From UMGS692 sp963653425 (lineage in GTDB: Bacteria; Bacillota; Clostridia; Christensenellales; CAG-314), in the NCBI GenBank assembly GCA_963653425.1, contig CAVJWC010000002.1, positions 198,130 through 262,129 on the forward strand: a stretch of DNA of 64,000 bases. The letters are read 5' to 3'. The translations under genes were made by a program, and so were the position numbers. The notes beneath the pieces were generated by a model. It worked only from the letters and a program-made list of their open reading frames with translations. It was not told the DNA's origin and did not search any database. This document shows positions 25,656 to 35,006 of this stretch, one piece after another. How positions within the stretch are numbered: position 1 is the stretch's first letter; the number at the start of each line of letters is the position of its first letter.

Positions 25656-26540
25656 ATGAAGACTTTCGAAATGAACGGTACTCCCGTTTATTACAGCGAC
25701 GATTGCGCGGTAGCGGTAATGAGGCAACGGAATTTTACCGAAAAGTGCAGGGACGAATATCAATCTTTAGATAATTATATAGAAAACGGCGACGGAAAAC
25801 TCGACGCTATTCTGGGCGTTGCGCGCATTCCCGTTTTATACGAAGATAAGCATATAATAGTAGTCGTAAAACCTCAGAACGTTCCTTCGCAGGAAGACGC
25901 TTCGGGCGACGCGGATATGCTCAGTATACTCAAAGGCTACATAAAAGAAAGAGACGGGAAACAAGGCAACGTCTATCTCGGACTTGTCCACAGACTGGAC
26001 AGAGTAACGGGCGGAGTTATGGTCTTTGCAAAGAACGACAAGAGTGCTTCGAGACTTTCGGAAGCCATAAGAAACGGCAACGTCACCAAGAAGTATCTTG
26101 CCGTGGTTCTCGGTAAACCCGCCCGTCCCGAAGGAACGCTTGTAAATTATCTTAAAAAACACGCCACCACCAACGTGGTTTACGTTTCCAGCGAAGGCAC
26201 TCAGGGCGCGAAGAGAGCCGAACTTACCTATAAGCTTTTAGAGTCCAAAGGCGGAATCATAAGCCTTACGGAAATTCAGCTCGGTACGGGCAGATCGCAC
26301 CAGATAAGAGTGCAGATGTCGGCTTACGGAAATCCTCTTTTCGGCGACGTGAAATACGGCGGAGATCGTCTCAGTAAAGGTCATAATCTGGCTTTATGGG
26401 CGTTTTATCTCGAATTCACCCATCCCGTTACGGGCGACACGATGAGATTCGTGTCTTACCCGCCCGAAGACAAAGAACCTTGGGTAAAATTCGATCTCGA
26501 AAAATACGTTCAGCCCTACAGAAAGCGTAAAGAAATCTGA
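25656..26540 (+). CDS. RluA/RluD family pseudouridine synthase
   Basis: This enzyme isomerises uridines in rRNA or tRNA. The catalytic Asp is in LVHRLDRVTGGVMVFAK near residue 113. Other blocks are IPVLYEDKHIIVVVKPQNVPSQ near 59, TEIQLGTGRSHQIRVQMSAYGNPLFGD (shown partly here as GTGRSHQIRVQ) and LALWAFYLEFTHPVTG. There is no S4 domain, and the first 50 residues are unlike RluD and unassigned. Length 294 is typical for the single-domain forms. The target site cannot be read. Confidence 0.9.
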   Translation: MKTFEMNGTPVYYSDDCAVAVMRQRNFTEKCRDEYQSLDNYIENGDGKLDAILGVARIPVLYEDKHIIVVVKPQNVPSQEDASGDADMLSILKGYIKERDGKQGNVYLGLVHRLDRVTGGVMVFAKNDKSASRLSEAIRNGNVTKKYLAVVLGKPARPEGTLVNYLKKHATTNVVYVSSEGTQGAKRAELTYKLLESKGGIISLTEIQLGTGRSHQIRVQMSAYGNPLFGDVKYGGDRLSKGHNLALWAFYLEFTHPVTGDTMRFVSYPPEDKEPWVKFDLEKYVQPYRKRKEI

Positions 26541-26624
26541 GCCTGTAAGTTTGCCGTCAAGTCACTCAATCGGCGTTTTTCGTCGGATTTTTCGTATTGA
26601 AACGTTAAAAATCCGTCAAAACGA

Positions 26625-26653
26625 TTGACAATAATTGTATAAACGGGTAAAAT
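26625..26653 (+). promoter_or_regulatory. Sigma-A type promoter
   Basis: TTGACA at 26625-26630 and TAAAAT at 26648-26653, spacer 17, giving a leader of about 85 nt before the ATG at 26746. Confidence 0.82.
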
Positions 26654-26745
26654 ATACGAAGTGAGCCGTTTTGCTCGGTCAAGGCGGGTCGGTTTGCGTT
26701 CAAAACGAGCGCGGACAGCTATACAAAACGGAGGAATTCTCTATA

Positions 26746-28692
26746 ATGAACAGAAAGTTAGTGTTATCATTGGTGCTGGCGCTGGCAATTTTCACGACAG
26801 TCGTATGCGCGGGAACCCTCGGACAGGCTGAGGCTATAAATATTACGCCCGGCGGATCCAACGGTAAGTTATTCAAACAGGAAAGCGGTAACGTTACTAT
26901 CGGCGGCATTACCGAAAACGGCGTTGAAATCACTCTCGACGGTTCCAATACCGAAAATAAATTCAAATTCGTGCAGAATATGTATATGGAAGGTTTCGCC
27001 ATAGACGCGCAGACCAACCTTAACTTCGATTCTTTCACTCTTACCGTAAGCGATATTTCCGACAGCGACAACGTAGCGGAAATCACCGTCGAAAAAGAAG
27101 TGAACGACGGCAAAAACACCTTCCGTGCAACGGTTAAAAACGGTAACGTTACGGGTAACAGAACCATTGTCGCCTTTACTCCCGTAGAAGAAGGCAAGAC
27201 CGAAGATTCCGATATGCACGTGCTGACTTTCAGTTATGCCGAAGGAGTTTTCTACGTAAACGGAACGCAACTCGTTCTTCCCGAACTCTCTCAGAGCGGT
27301 AACGAAAGCGACGAACCCATTATCCGTAGCGTGCTTTTCGACAACAACGTCGCTACGATGACTTTTTCCGCAAAGAACACCGAAGCCGACGACGAAAAGG
27401 ATATGAGCATGCTTATCAGGAGCATCTCCAACGTTAACGGCAAACAGGAACTTACTCCCGAAGCAGGCGTCGTAGATACCGTTATCTGGACCAACCTCAC
27501 CAAACCCGAGGCTGAAACCAACGAAGACGAAACGCTTTATCACGGAAGAAAGACCGTTTACAGCTACAATCAGATCAAAGCAAAGGCTAACGCGGAATAT
27601 TCTTTCCCCGTTTACGGCGTAAGCATTATCGGTCAGACGCTTGACATTCAGATTTTCGAAACCAACGCAGACGGCGAAACCAAACTCGCTCTTTCTTCTT
27701 TCGAAGACGACGAAAACGGCAGTGCGGACAACAAGAAGAGCAAATATAAGCTCGGCGCGGAAGGAATGCAGTACGAAATCCGTCTTTACAACGAAACGGA
27801 AGTTCACGTTCTTACCGTTCTGCCTATCGTAGATAAAGTTCCCGTAGAATTCAATATGGAAGAACTTCAGAAACTTATCGACGAAAACCTTACCAAGGGC
27901 GCATTCCGTTCCAGTCAGAACATCACCCTTCCCAAGCTTACCGTATCGGGCGGTACTTCTCTTGACGAAAAGTACTTTATCTTCGCCGAAGAAGACGCGG
28001 GTATCGATACCGTAGACAACATCAAAGTTCAGGTCGCTTATAAAAAGCCCGGTTCCACTTCCGACTGGTCGTGGTCCACTAACTACACCATCAGCAGTTT
28101 CACGGCTGAAGGAACGTGGTCCTTTGCGTACAGAGTAGTAGACGGTTCGGGTAACGCATGTAAGACCGTTTTCGAGTTCACCAGAGACGTAATCGACTCC
28201 AAGGGTCCCGAAATCACCATCTCTTCCGAACAGCTTTCCGCTTATAAGGGCGTTCTTTATACGGTTTCCACTCCCACCATCACCGACGACATCGTAGGCG
28301 TAGACACTTCCAAGACGGTTATAAGAGTTTATAAAGGTTCCAAGGGTAGCGAAAACGTTGAAGAAGTTACTCTTTACAAAGGCAACAGCTTCATTCCCGA
28401 CGTTATCACGGGTGCAGACGAAAGCTATTCTTACTACGTAGAATACATTGCTTACGACTACAGAGGCAACGTTTCCGAAACGAAATACGCTTACATCACC
28501 GTTACCGAAAAGAAAACCGACACGGACAGCACGAGCGACGTTCCCGGTTGGTTGTTCGTAATCCTTATCGTTGCGTGCGTACTTCTCATCGGCGCAATAG
28601 TATACCTTATTTTCTCCAAGCCGGAAGAAAAACAGACCGGTCGTCCCGAACCCAAAGCAGTTAAAACGAGCGACGACAAAGACAAAAAATAA
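26746..28692 (+). CDS. Secreted, membrane-anchored surface protein of unknown function
   Basis: The 648 residues start with a clear signal peptide (LVLSLVLALAIFTTVVCAG then AEA) and end with one transmembrane helix (WLFVILIVACVLLIGAIVYLIF, near 602-623) and a short basic/acidic tail. The protein should therefore face outward with a C-terminal anchor. The body is Asp/Glu/Thr-rich and beta-like. The region near residues 470-590 (FAYRVVDGSGNACKTVFEFTRD, YYVEYIAYDYRGNVSETKY) resembles Ig-like bacterial surface repeats. No enzyme motif is seen. It is a single-gene unit with its own promoter and a strong terminator. ATG 26746 is chosen for the GGAGGAA site; a 25-codon upstream extension is not supported. 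Confidence 0.75.
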   Translation: MNRKLVLSLVLALAIFTTVVCAGTLGQAEAINITPGGSNGKLFKQESGNVTIGGITENGVEITLDGSNTENKFKFVQNMYMEGFAIDAQTNLNFDSFTLTVSDISDSDNVAEITVEKEVNDGKNTFRATVKNGNVTGNRTIVAFTPVEEGKTEDSDMHVLTFSYAEGVFYVNGTQLVLPELSQSGNESDEPIIRSVLFDNNVATMTFSAKNTEADDEKDMSMLIRSISNVNGKQELTPEAGVVDTVIWTNLTKPEAETNEDETLYHGRKTVYSYNQIKAKANAEYSFPVYGVSIIGQTLDIQIFETNADGETKLALSSFEDDENGSADNKKSKYKLGAEGMQYEIRLYNETEVHVLTVLPIVDKVPVEFNMEELQKLIDENLTKGAFRSSQNITLPKLTVSGGTSLDEKYFIFAEEDAGIDTVDNIKVQVAYKKPGSTSDWSWSTNYTISSFTAEGTWSFAYRVVDGSGNACKTVFEFTRDVIDSKGPEITISSEQLSAYKGVLYTVSTPTITDDIVGVDTSKTVIRVYKGSKGSENVEEVTLYKGNSFIPDVITGADESYSYYVEYIAYDYRGNVSETKYAYITVTEKKTDTDSTSDVPGWLFVILIVACVLLIGAIVYLIFSKPEEKQTGRPEPKAVKTSDDKDKK

Positions 28693-28705
28693 TAACTAAG
28701 CTGGA

Positions 28706-28740
28706 AAAAATAAACGTTCCGAACGAGGAACGTTTATTTT
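28706..28740 (+). terminator. Rho-independent terminator
   Basis: AAATAAACGTTCC and GGAACGTTTATTTT form a 13-bp stem with the loop GAACGA, ending in TTTT. It separates the surface protein from ppdK. Confidence 0.9.
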
Positions 28741-28769
28741 GGCGATATATCTATAAAAAGGAGTAGAAT

Positions 28770-31451
28770 ATGACGAAATTTGTGTATCTTTTCAATGAAG
28801 GAAACGGCAAAATGCGCGAACTTCTCGGCGGCAAAGGAGCTAACCTTGCCGAAATGAAAAACTTGGGACTTCCCGTTCCCGACGGTTTTACCGTAACGAC
28901 CGAAGCCTGCACCCGTTACTATAAAGACGGACAGACTATTTCCGAAGAAATCCGCAATCAGATTTTTGACGCACTTGCAATTACCGAGAAAAAGCTCGGC
29001 AAAAAGCTCGGCGACGTCAACAATCCTTTGCTTGTATCCGTAAGAAGCGGAGCAAGAGCTTCCATGCCCGGTATGATGGACACCGTTCTTAACCTCGGTC
29101 TTAACGACGAAACGGTTGAAAGTCTTGCTAAGCTCACCAACAATCCGAGATTTGCATACGACAGCTACAGAAGATTCATTCAGATGTTCTCCGACGTAGT
29201 TATGGAAGTAGAAAAATCCAACTTCGAAAAGATTATAGATAATCTTAAAGCAGAAAAGGGCGTTAAACTCGACGTCGAACTGGACGCAGACGACTTCAAA
29301 CGTCTCGTTCGCGAATTCAAAGCTTTCTATAAACAGTCCAAGAATGCGGACTTCCCGCAGGACGCAAACGTTCAGCTTATGGAAGCCGTTAAAGCCGTAT
29401 TCAGATCCTGGGACAACCCCAGAGCTATCTATTACAGAAGAATGAACGACATTCCTTCCGATTGGGGTACCGCAGTCAACGTACAGGCTATGGTCTTCGG
29501 TAACATGGGCGAAACCTCCGGAACGGGCGTTGCTTTCACGAGAAACCCCTCCACGGGCGAAAAGGCAATCTACGGCGAATATCTTATGAACGCTCAGGGC
29601 GAAGACGTCGTCGCAGGTATCAGAACTCCTTTCCACATCAGTCACCTCGCACAGCAGAATCCTGCCGTTTACGCCGAATTCACCAAGATCTGCAAGATTC
29701 TCGAAGATCACTATCGCGATATGCAGGATATGGAATTCACCATCGAAAACGGTAAACTCTATATGCTTCAGACCAGAAACGGTAAGAGAACGGCTGCCGC
29801 TGCTCTTAAGATCGCTATCGACCTCGTTAAAGAAGGTATGATCGACGAAAAAGAAGCGGTTCTCAGAATCGATCCCAAACAGCTCGACGCTCTTCTTCAT
29901 CCTCAGTTTGACGGCGAAGAACTCAAAAAAGCTCACGTCGTTGCAACCGGTCTTCCGGCAAGTCCGGGAGCTGCTTGCGGTCACTGCTATCTGACCGCCG
30001 CCAAAGCCGCAGAAAAACACGCTACGGGCGAAAAAGTTATCATCGTAAGACTCGAAACCAGCCCCGAAGATATCGAAGGTATGGCTGTTTCCGAAGGTGT
30101 TTTGACCGCAAGAGGCGGTATGACATCTCACGCAGCTGTAGTTGCAAGAGGTATGGGTACCTGTTGCGTTGCAGGTTGCCACGATCTTCAGGTATTCGAA
30201 GAAGAAGGTTACTTTATTCTTGCAGGTAAGACCTATCACGAAGGCGACGTCGTTTCTCTCGACGGTAGCACCGGTAACATTTACGGTCAGGCAATCGCAA
30301 CCAAACCCGCCGAAATCACGGGTGACTTCCAGGTTATCATGAATTGGGCTGACAAGTACAGAGCTTTGAAAGTCAGAACCAACGCTGATACTCCCAAGGA
30401 CGCTAAACAGGCAGTTGCTTTCGGCGCAGAAGGTATCGGTCTTTGCAGAACCGAGCATATGTTCTTCGATAAGGACAGAATCATGGCTATGCGCGAAATG
30501 ATCGTTTCTCAGACCGTTGAAGAAAGAAAGCACGCTCTCAATAAACTTCTTCCTATGCAGAGAAGCGACTTCGAAGGTATCTACAGAGCAATGGGCGGAA
30601 GACCCGTTACCATCAGATTCCTTGACCCGCCTCTTCACGAATTCCTTCCTCACACCGCAGAAGAAATCGAAATTATCGCTAAGGAAATGAACATTTCCGT
30701 AGACAGACTTACCCAGACCGTTAACGCTCTGCACGAATTCAACCCCATGATGGGTCACAGAGGATGCAGACTTTCCATAACCTATCCCGAAATCGCAGAA
30801 ATGCAGACCAGAGCCGTTATGGAAGCGGCTATCAACGTAAGAAAGCAGGACGGTCTCGATATCGTTCCCGAAATCATGATCCCGCTCGTAGGCGAAGTTA
30901 AGGAACTCGAATACGTTAAGAGATACGTAGACGCTACCGCAAAGCAGGTTATGGCTGAACAGGGTATGGAAATTCCTTACATGGTAGGCACCATGATCGA
31001 AATCCCGAGAGCTGCTCTTACCGCAGACGAAATCGCAGGCGTAGCCGAATTCTTCAGCTTCGGCACCAACGACCTCACTCAGATGACTTTCGGCTTCTCC
31101 CGTGACGACGCAGGCAAGTTCCTCGACGATTACTACAAGAAGAAGATCTTCGAAAGCGATCCGTTCGCAAGACTTGACCAGAAGGGCGTCGGCAAACTCG
31201 TTGAAATGGCTGCTAAACTCGGCAGACTGACAAGACCCGACATCAAACTCGGTATCTGCGGCGAACACGGCGGCGATCCCAGCAGCGTAGAATTCTGCCA
31301 CGACGTAGGTCTGAACTACGTAAGCTGTTCTCCCTTCAGAGTACCCATCGCAAGACTTGCAGCAGCTCAGGCTAACCTTAAAAACCCCAGAGAATTCAAG
31401 GACAAGGTCGATAAGGGCATCAAGAACGTTCTGAACTTCATCAAAAAATAA
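28770..31451 (+). CDS. ppdK: Pyruvate, phosphate dikinase
   Basis: This enzyme interconverts ATP, phosphate and pyruvate with AMP, pyrophosphate and phosphoenolpyruvate, and is important in glycolysis of anaerobic Firmicutes. The 893 residues have the nucleotide-binding N-terminal domain (LLGGKGANLAEMKNLGLPVP, SVRSGARASMPGMMDTVLNL), the phospho-His swivel domain (GGMTSHAAVVARGMG, His near 454), and the PEP/pyruvate barrel (GLCRTEHMFF, GHRGCRL, EFFSFGTNDLTQMTFG, GICGEHGGDPSSVEF). Length matches the family. AAAAGGAG precedes the ATG. The codon bias here is stronger than elsewhere in the window, suggesting high expression. Confidence 0.98.
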   Translation: MTKFVYLFNEGNGKMRELLGGKGANLAEMKNLGLPVPDGFTVTTEACTRYYKDGQTISEEIRNQIFDALAITEKKLGKKLGDVNNPLLVSVRSGARASMPGMMDTVLNLGLNDETVESLAKLTNNPRFAYDSYRRFIQMFSDVVMEVEKSNFEKIIDNLKAEKGVKLDVELDADDFKRLVREFKAFYKQSKNADFPQDANVQLMEAVKAVFRSWDNPRAIYYRRMNDIPSDWGTAVNVQAMVFGNMGETSGTGVAFTRNPSTGEKAIYGEYLMNAQGEDVVAGIRTPFHISHLAQQNPAVYAEFTKICKILEDHYRDMQDMEFTIENGKLYMLQTRNGKRTAAAALKIAIDLVKEGMIDEKEAVLRIDPKQLDALLHPQFDGEELKKAHVVATGLPASPGAACGHCYLTAAKAAEKHATGEKVIIVRLETSPEDIEGMAVSEGVLTARGGMTSHAAVVARGMGTCCVAGCHDLQVFEEEGYFILAGKTYHEGDVVSLDGSTGNIYGQAIATKPAEITGDFQVIMNWADKYRALKVRTNADTPKDAKQAVAFGAEGIGLCRTEHMFFDKDRIMAMREMIVSQTVEERKHALNKLLPMQRSDFEGIYRAMGGRPVTIRFLDPPLHEFLPHTAEEIEIIAKEMNISVDRLTQTVNALHEFNPMMGHRGCRLSITYPEIAEMQTRAVMEAAINVRKQDGLDIVPEIMIPLVGEVKELEYVKRYVDATAKQVMAEQGMEIPYMVGTMIEIPRAALTADEIAGVAEFFSFGTNDLTQMTFGFSRDDAGKFLDDYYKKKIFESDPFARLDQKGVGKLVEMAAKLGRLTRPDIKLGICGEHGGDPSSVEFCHDVGLNYVSCSPFRVPIARLAAAQANLKNPREFKDKVDKGIKNVLNFIKK

Positions 31452-31715
31452 AGCGCGATAAGATAAGCAAGTCAAGCTCAAAAGCTCAGACTTCAAGACT
31501 TAACGCAACGTAAAGCCTACAAGCTAAGAGTCAAGCCTCAACAAGGCTCAAAGCCGACGTGAACTTAAATGCTTAACTTGAAAGCCTGAAACGAAAGCTT
31601 AAAAGGCTCAACGTAGCGTATTCGGTAAGCTAAGCTTCAAAGCTTAAAACGGCGTAATTTTGGTAAGTTAAGTCTCTTAGAGCTTAACAAAGCAAACTTA
31701 TTATCCAAAAACAAT
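31452..31715. repeat. Degenerate short-word repeat region behind ppdK
   Basis: For about 250 bases the sequence consists of permuted words such as aagctcaa, aagcttaa, aagcctaa and aacttaa (for example caagctcaaaagctcag, gtaagctaagcttcaaagc). No fixed unit length is evident and no start codon with a ribosome site is found. It looks like decayed or slippage-derived DNA before the ppdK terminator. Confidence 0.5.
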
Positions 31716-31756
31716 AAAAAGCAGTCATTCTTCCATAGAATCGACTGCTTTTTTTT
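31716..31756 (+). terminator. Rho-independent terminator
   Basis: AAAAAGCAGTC at 31716-31726 pairs with GACTGCTTTTTTTT at 31743-31756 across a 16-base loop; probably ends the ppdK transcript. Confidence 0.82.
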
Positions 31757-32396
31757 GATTTGCACCGAATTTAATCGTAGCGCGAGGGTAATCTTTTTTG
31801 GTTTAAGAGGTGTTGACTTAATTTATTTTTTAGCGCTCTTATTTTAATAAGCGTTTGCCTTGTTTGTATTGAAATGTAATGCTTGTTTTTTATAGAACAA
31901 ACGCAGGTTTTGTAGAATAAATGAGCTTTGTGCAGAGAGAATACCTTTGCTATCGCTTCCGTCCCCAATACAACACGCCCGATTTTTCCCAATCAGCCTT
32001 TTTATCCTCAGAAATCAATCATTCAGAGATAAAAACAATGACTTTCATAAATTGAGAGTAAAGGTAAGGCGACAGGTTTTGCAGGGTGTGAGAAATTGCA
32101 ATGTGCGAACTTAACAAATTGAAAGAAAAGGCTTTTTACGCCTTATTTTTGCTTTGAAGTCCGGAAGGCGTTACGCTTATCCCTTGACTTAAACCGGGAA
32201 ATGTGTTATAAAGAATATACGGGTTAGCGTATACGAATCGGAAATGATACGCGAGTTAAAATTGCGAATTGAAAGTATAGTTATCCCATCGTTTAATAAG
32301 CCTCATTACCGTCGTTGAGGCAATCAGGGTAATAAAAAGCAAAGGCGAAGTCGTTATAAAACAGAAATTGCTTATTATAATTGAGGGACAGAGGAA
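31757..32396. other. AT-rich intergenic region, no supported gene
   Basis: About 640 bases of AT-rich sequence unlike the coding regions around it. It contains a weak hairpin with T run (AAGGC/GCCTT then ATTTTT, 32128-32150) and a promoter-like pair TTGACT (32184-32189) and TATAAA (32207-32212) with a 17-base spacer that points toward the decayed gene at 32397. Short minus-strand frames at 31771-31992 and 32256-32447 have no ribosome sites or recognisable content. Confidence 0.5.
32184..32212 (+). promoter_or_regulatory. Possible sigma-A promoter of the decayed gene
   Basis: TTGACT and TATAAA with 17 bases between; about 185 nt upstream of the pseudogene start. Confidence 0.5.
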
Positions 32397-32738
32397 ATGA
32401 AAAAGAGCGAAGCGTTTGAATATTTGAAAAACAGCGGAATAGACCACTAAATTATTGAAAACTACTTGTTTGAAAGCAGGCTTTCCGAGTCTTTCGATCA
32501 GTCAAATAAAGGAAAGCCTTGGACTGACGAGGAATTAAAAGTTGTATCGTCTTTTACTCCCACAAAACAAAACTGCCTTCTTTTGGCAAAAGCCTTCAAA
32601 CACGGTTACTAGAGCATTGAGCAGATTTTCAGGTGGGCAACTACCGATATGAAGAAAATCAACGAGTCGGAACGCAAAGACGACGCCTTCGTACAACAAA
32701 TAAAACGAATTTATAAAGAGATGGGATGGCGTGCATAA
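32397..32738 (+). pseudogene. Decayed small Myb/SANT-like protein gene with two in-frame stops
   Basis: From ATG 32397 (AGAGGAA ribosome site) one frame of 114 codons runs to TAA at 32736-32738, interrupted by TAA at codon 18 (after SGIDH) and TAG at codon 72 (after AFKHGY). The sequence on both sides of each stop reads as protein: KGKPWTDEELKVVSSFTP, CLLLAKAFKHGY, SIEQIFRWA. The W-T-x-E-E-L segment and the spacing to the second helix recall Myb/SANT-like DNA-binding modules found in small Clostridial proteins. There are two nonsense changes but no frameshift. Both stop types end intact genes elsewhere in the window, so recoding is unlikely. Confidence 0.7.
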
Positions 32739-32886
32739 CGCAAAGAGAGTTTAATGAACGGGCCGATAGGTTAAAACGACGGGCTGTATCGTTGGGTATA
32801 AGGTAAAAAAGTCAAATAGCGATTACGAGTAACGCATAAAAACAACGAAAATTTAATAAACATTATGAGTCACGGAGGAATTTTAT

Positions 32887-34002
32887 ATGTTTGAAAAGGT
32901 ACTTAAGAATTTCGGGTTCGGTTGCATGAGGTTGCCTATGGAGGGCGACAAGGTCGATTACGCGCAGTTTTGCAAAATGGTCGATACTTTTCTGGAAAAC
33001 GGATTCAACTACTTCGACACGGCGCACGGATATATTGACGGCAAGAGCGAAACGGCTATCCGCGATTGTCTTTCGGCGCGTTATCCGAGAGAAAAATTCG
33101 TTCTGACCAACAAACTTACGGGCAACTGTTTCAAAACGGAAGAGGAAGTCCGTCCGTTTTTTGAAAGTCAGCTGAAGCTTTGCGGGGTGGAATACTTCGA
33201 CTTTTATCTTATGCACGCTCAGTCCAAGGACAAGTTCGAACACTTCAAACGTTGCCGAGCTTACGAACAGGCGTTGGAGTTCAAAAAGGAAGGCAAGATA
33301 AAGCATTTCGGTATTTCTTTCCACGACACGGCGGAAGTCCTCGAAGAGATTCTCAAAGAGTATCCGCAAATCGAAGTCGTTCAGATTCAGCTTAATTATA
33401 TGGACTACGAAGACACTGCCGTTCAATCTCACAGATGCCTCGACGTTTGCAACAAGTACGGCAAGCCCGTTGTGGTTATGGAACCCGTAAAAGGAGGCAA
33501 CCTCGCTAACCTTCCCGAGGACGCTCAGGTTTATATCGACGAACTTCACGGAGGAAGTCCCGCAAGTTACGCCATTCGTTTCGCCGCAGGCTGTAAAGGC
33601 GTATATATGGTTCTTTCGGGAATGAGCAGTCTTGCCCAGATGGAAGACAATCTGTCTTTTATGCGCGATTTCAAGCCCCTTGACGATAAGGAAATGCAAG
33701 CCGTGGAGAACGTCCGCAACGTTTTTCTTTCCAAGAAACTCATTCCCTGTACTGCGTGCAGATATTGTACGGCGGGTTGCCCCAAACACATTTCCATTCC
33801 CGATCTGTTCTCGTGTATGAACACCAAAAACACCTACCACAATTGGAACGCGGACTACTACTATAACGAAGTGTACACCAAAAACCACGGCAAAGCTTCC
33901 GATTGCATAAAGTGCGGAAAATGCGAAGAAATCTGTCCGCAACACCTTCATATAAGAAACCTTCTCGAAGACGTCGCAAAAGCCTTTGAGGAAAAGGAAT
34001 AA
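32887..34002 (+). CDS. Aldo/keto reductase with C-terminal 4Fe-4S ferredoxin domain
   Basis: Residues 1-275 are an aldo/keto reductase barrel: NYFDTAHGYIDGKSE near 38 with the Asp and Tyr of the tetrad, VLTNKL, YFDFYLMHAQ, KHFGISFHD and VMEPVKGGNL. Two Cys clusters follow: CTACRYCTAGCP near 289 and CIKCGKCEEICP near 340, each suited to a 4Fe-4S cluster. This architecture is common in anaerobic Clostridia and probably links substrate reduction to ferredoxin-like electron carriers. The substrate is unknown. GGAGGAAT precedes ATG 32887. It stands alone, with no obvious operon partner. Confidence 0.93.
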   Translation: MFEKVLKNFGFGCMRLPMEGDKVDYAQFCKMVDTFLENGFNYFDTAHGYIDGKSETAIRDCLSARYPREKFVLTNKLTGNCFKTEEEVRPFFESQLKLCGVEYFDFYLMHAQSKDKFEHFKRCRAYEQALEFKKEGKIKHFGISFHDTAEVLEEILKEYPQIEVVQIQLNYMDYEDTAVQSHRCLDVCNKYGKPVVVMEPVKGGNLANLPEDAQVYIDELHGGSPASYAIRFAAGCKGVYMVLSGMSSLAQMEDNLSFMRDFKPLDDKEMQAVENVRNVFLSKKLIPCTACRYCTAGCPKHISIPDLFSCMNTKNTYHNWNADYYYNEVYTKNHGKASDCIKCGKCEEICPQHLHIRNLLEDVAKAFEEKE

Positions 34003-34122
34003 TCGAAACGACCTTTAAGACAAAAGGAAAACGAATTTCAGACGTTAAAAAATAACTAATCCGTAATACAAAGGACGAACTGTCTTTTATATTAAAAAAA
34101 GAAAAATAGAGAGAAAACGCAG

Positions 34123-34893
34123 ATGAAGAAACAAACCAAAGTGATTGCGCTGTTTATTTTAGTCTTGGCTTGTATGCCGGCTTTAATCGGTTGCATTCCC
34201 AATAATCCCGATCCTACAGTCCCGGACGAAAGCAAGGAAACAGAAGCTAACTTTACGTTGGTACTTAACTCTGACGGCAATTCCTATACTATTAAAAAAT
34301 ACACAGGCAGTAAAACGGAAGTCACAGTGCCGAAGACCTATAAGAATTTGCCAGTAACGGCTGTCGGCAACGGTGCGTTTTATAATTGCGACAGTTTAAC
34401 GAGCGTAATTATACCCGACAGCGTAATTTCTATAGGCAGTCAGGCGTTCTACGTTTGCAGTAATTTAACGAGCGTAACGATGGGCAGTAGCGTAACTGCT
34501 ATCGGAGAAGGCGCATTCGCCGGTTGTCGTAGTTTAACGGGGCTAACTATCCCCGATAGCGTAACGACTATAAGCGACAGCATGTTTGTGGGTTGTACCG
34601 GTTTAACGAGCGTAACTTTCGGCGAAAGCGTAACGACTATAGGTCCCCTCGCGTTTTACGGTTGCACGGGTTTAACGGAGATAATCATTCCCGACGGCGT
34701 AACGACTATCGGAAAGGAAGCGTTCTCTTATTGCACCGGTTTAACGAGCGTAACCTTTGAAAATCCGAACGGATGGTACGTAACAAAAAAATCGTTTGCT
34801 ACAAGCGGTACAGACTTGGATCTCACCGATCCTGCCAAAAACGCAGAGTATTTAACGGCTACTTACAGCGAATACTATTGGAAAAGAAAATAA
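34123..34893 (+). CDS. BspA-like leucine-rich repeat lipoprotein
   Basis: The 256 residues have a lipoprotein signal (ALFILVLACMPALIGC, Cys near 25) followed by a Pro/Thr/Glu linker and five or six LRR_5 repeats of about 23 residues with the phrase LTSVTIPDSVTTIG.AF. The DNA of the repeats is also repetitive (recurring tttaacgagcgtaac). Such proteins sit on the surface and bind host or matrix proteins. Codon choice (TTA for Leu) differs from its neighbours, which prefer CTT and CTC, hinting at foreign origin or fast repeat expansion. No strong ribosome site is present; AGAGAG is weak. Confidence 0.82.
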   Translation: MKKQTKVIALFILVLACMPALIGCIPNNPDPTVPDESKETEANFTLVLNSDGNSYTIKKYTGSKTEVTVPKTYKNLPVTAVGNGAFYNCDSLTSVIIPDSVISIGSQAFYVCSNLTSVTMGSSVTAIGEGAFAGCRSLTGLTIPDSVTTISDSMFVGCTGLTSVTFGESVTTIGPLAFYGCTGLTEIIIPDGVTTIGKEAFSYCTGLTSVTFENPNGWYVTKKSFATSGTDLDLTDPAKNAEYLTATYSEYYWKRK

Positions 34894-34971
34894 TTTCATA
34901 GGTTAAAGCGCAGCCAATCGCTGAACTGAAAAATATACTGAAAATTTCTCTGTAAAAAAACCGAAAACCGC

Positions 34972-35000
34972 TTGACTTTCAGGTAAAAACGGGCTACTAT
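34972..35000 (+). promoter_or_regulatory. Sigma-A type promoter without a following gene
   Basis: TTGACT at 34972-34977 and TACTAT at 34995-35000 with a 17-base spacer. No plus-strand gene follows before the hairpin at 35161, so it may drive a small RNA. Confidence 0.6.
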
Positions 35001-35006
35001 ATAAGT

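Noticed and set aside
28734..31496. 920-codon open frame on the minus strand across ppdK
   Set aside because: It is the mirror of a strongly codon-biased gene with a certain identity. The antisense product has no recognisable motif and no ribosome site. Similar long antisense frames lie opposite other genes here.
32397..32738. Stop-codon reassignment as explanation of the interrupted frame
   Set aside because: Both TAA and TAG end many intact genes in this window, so decay is simpler.
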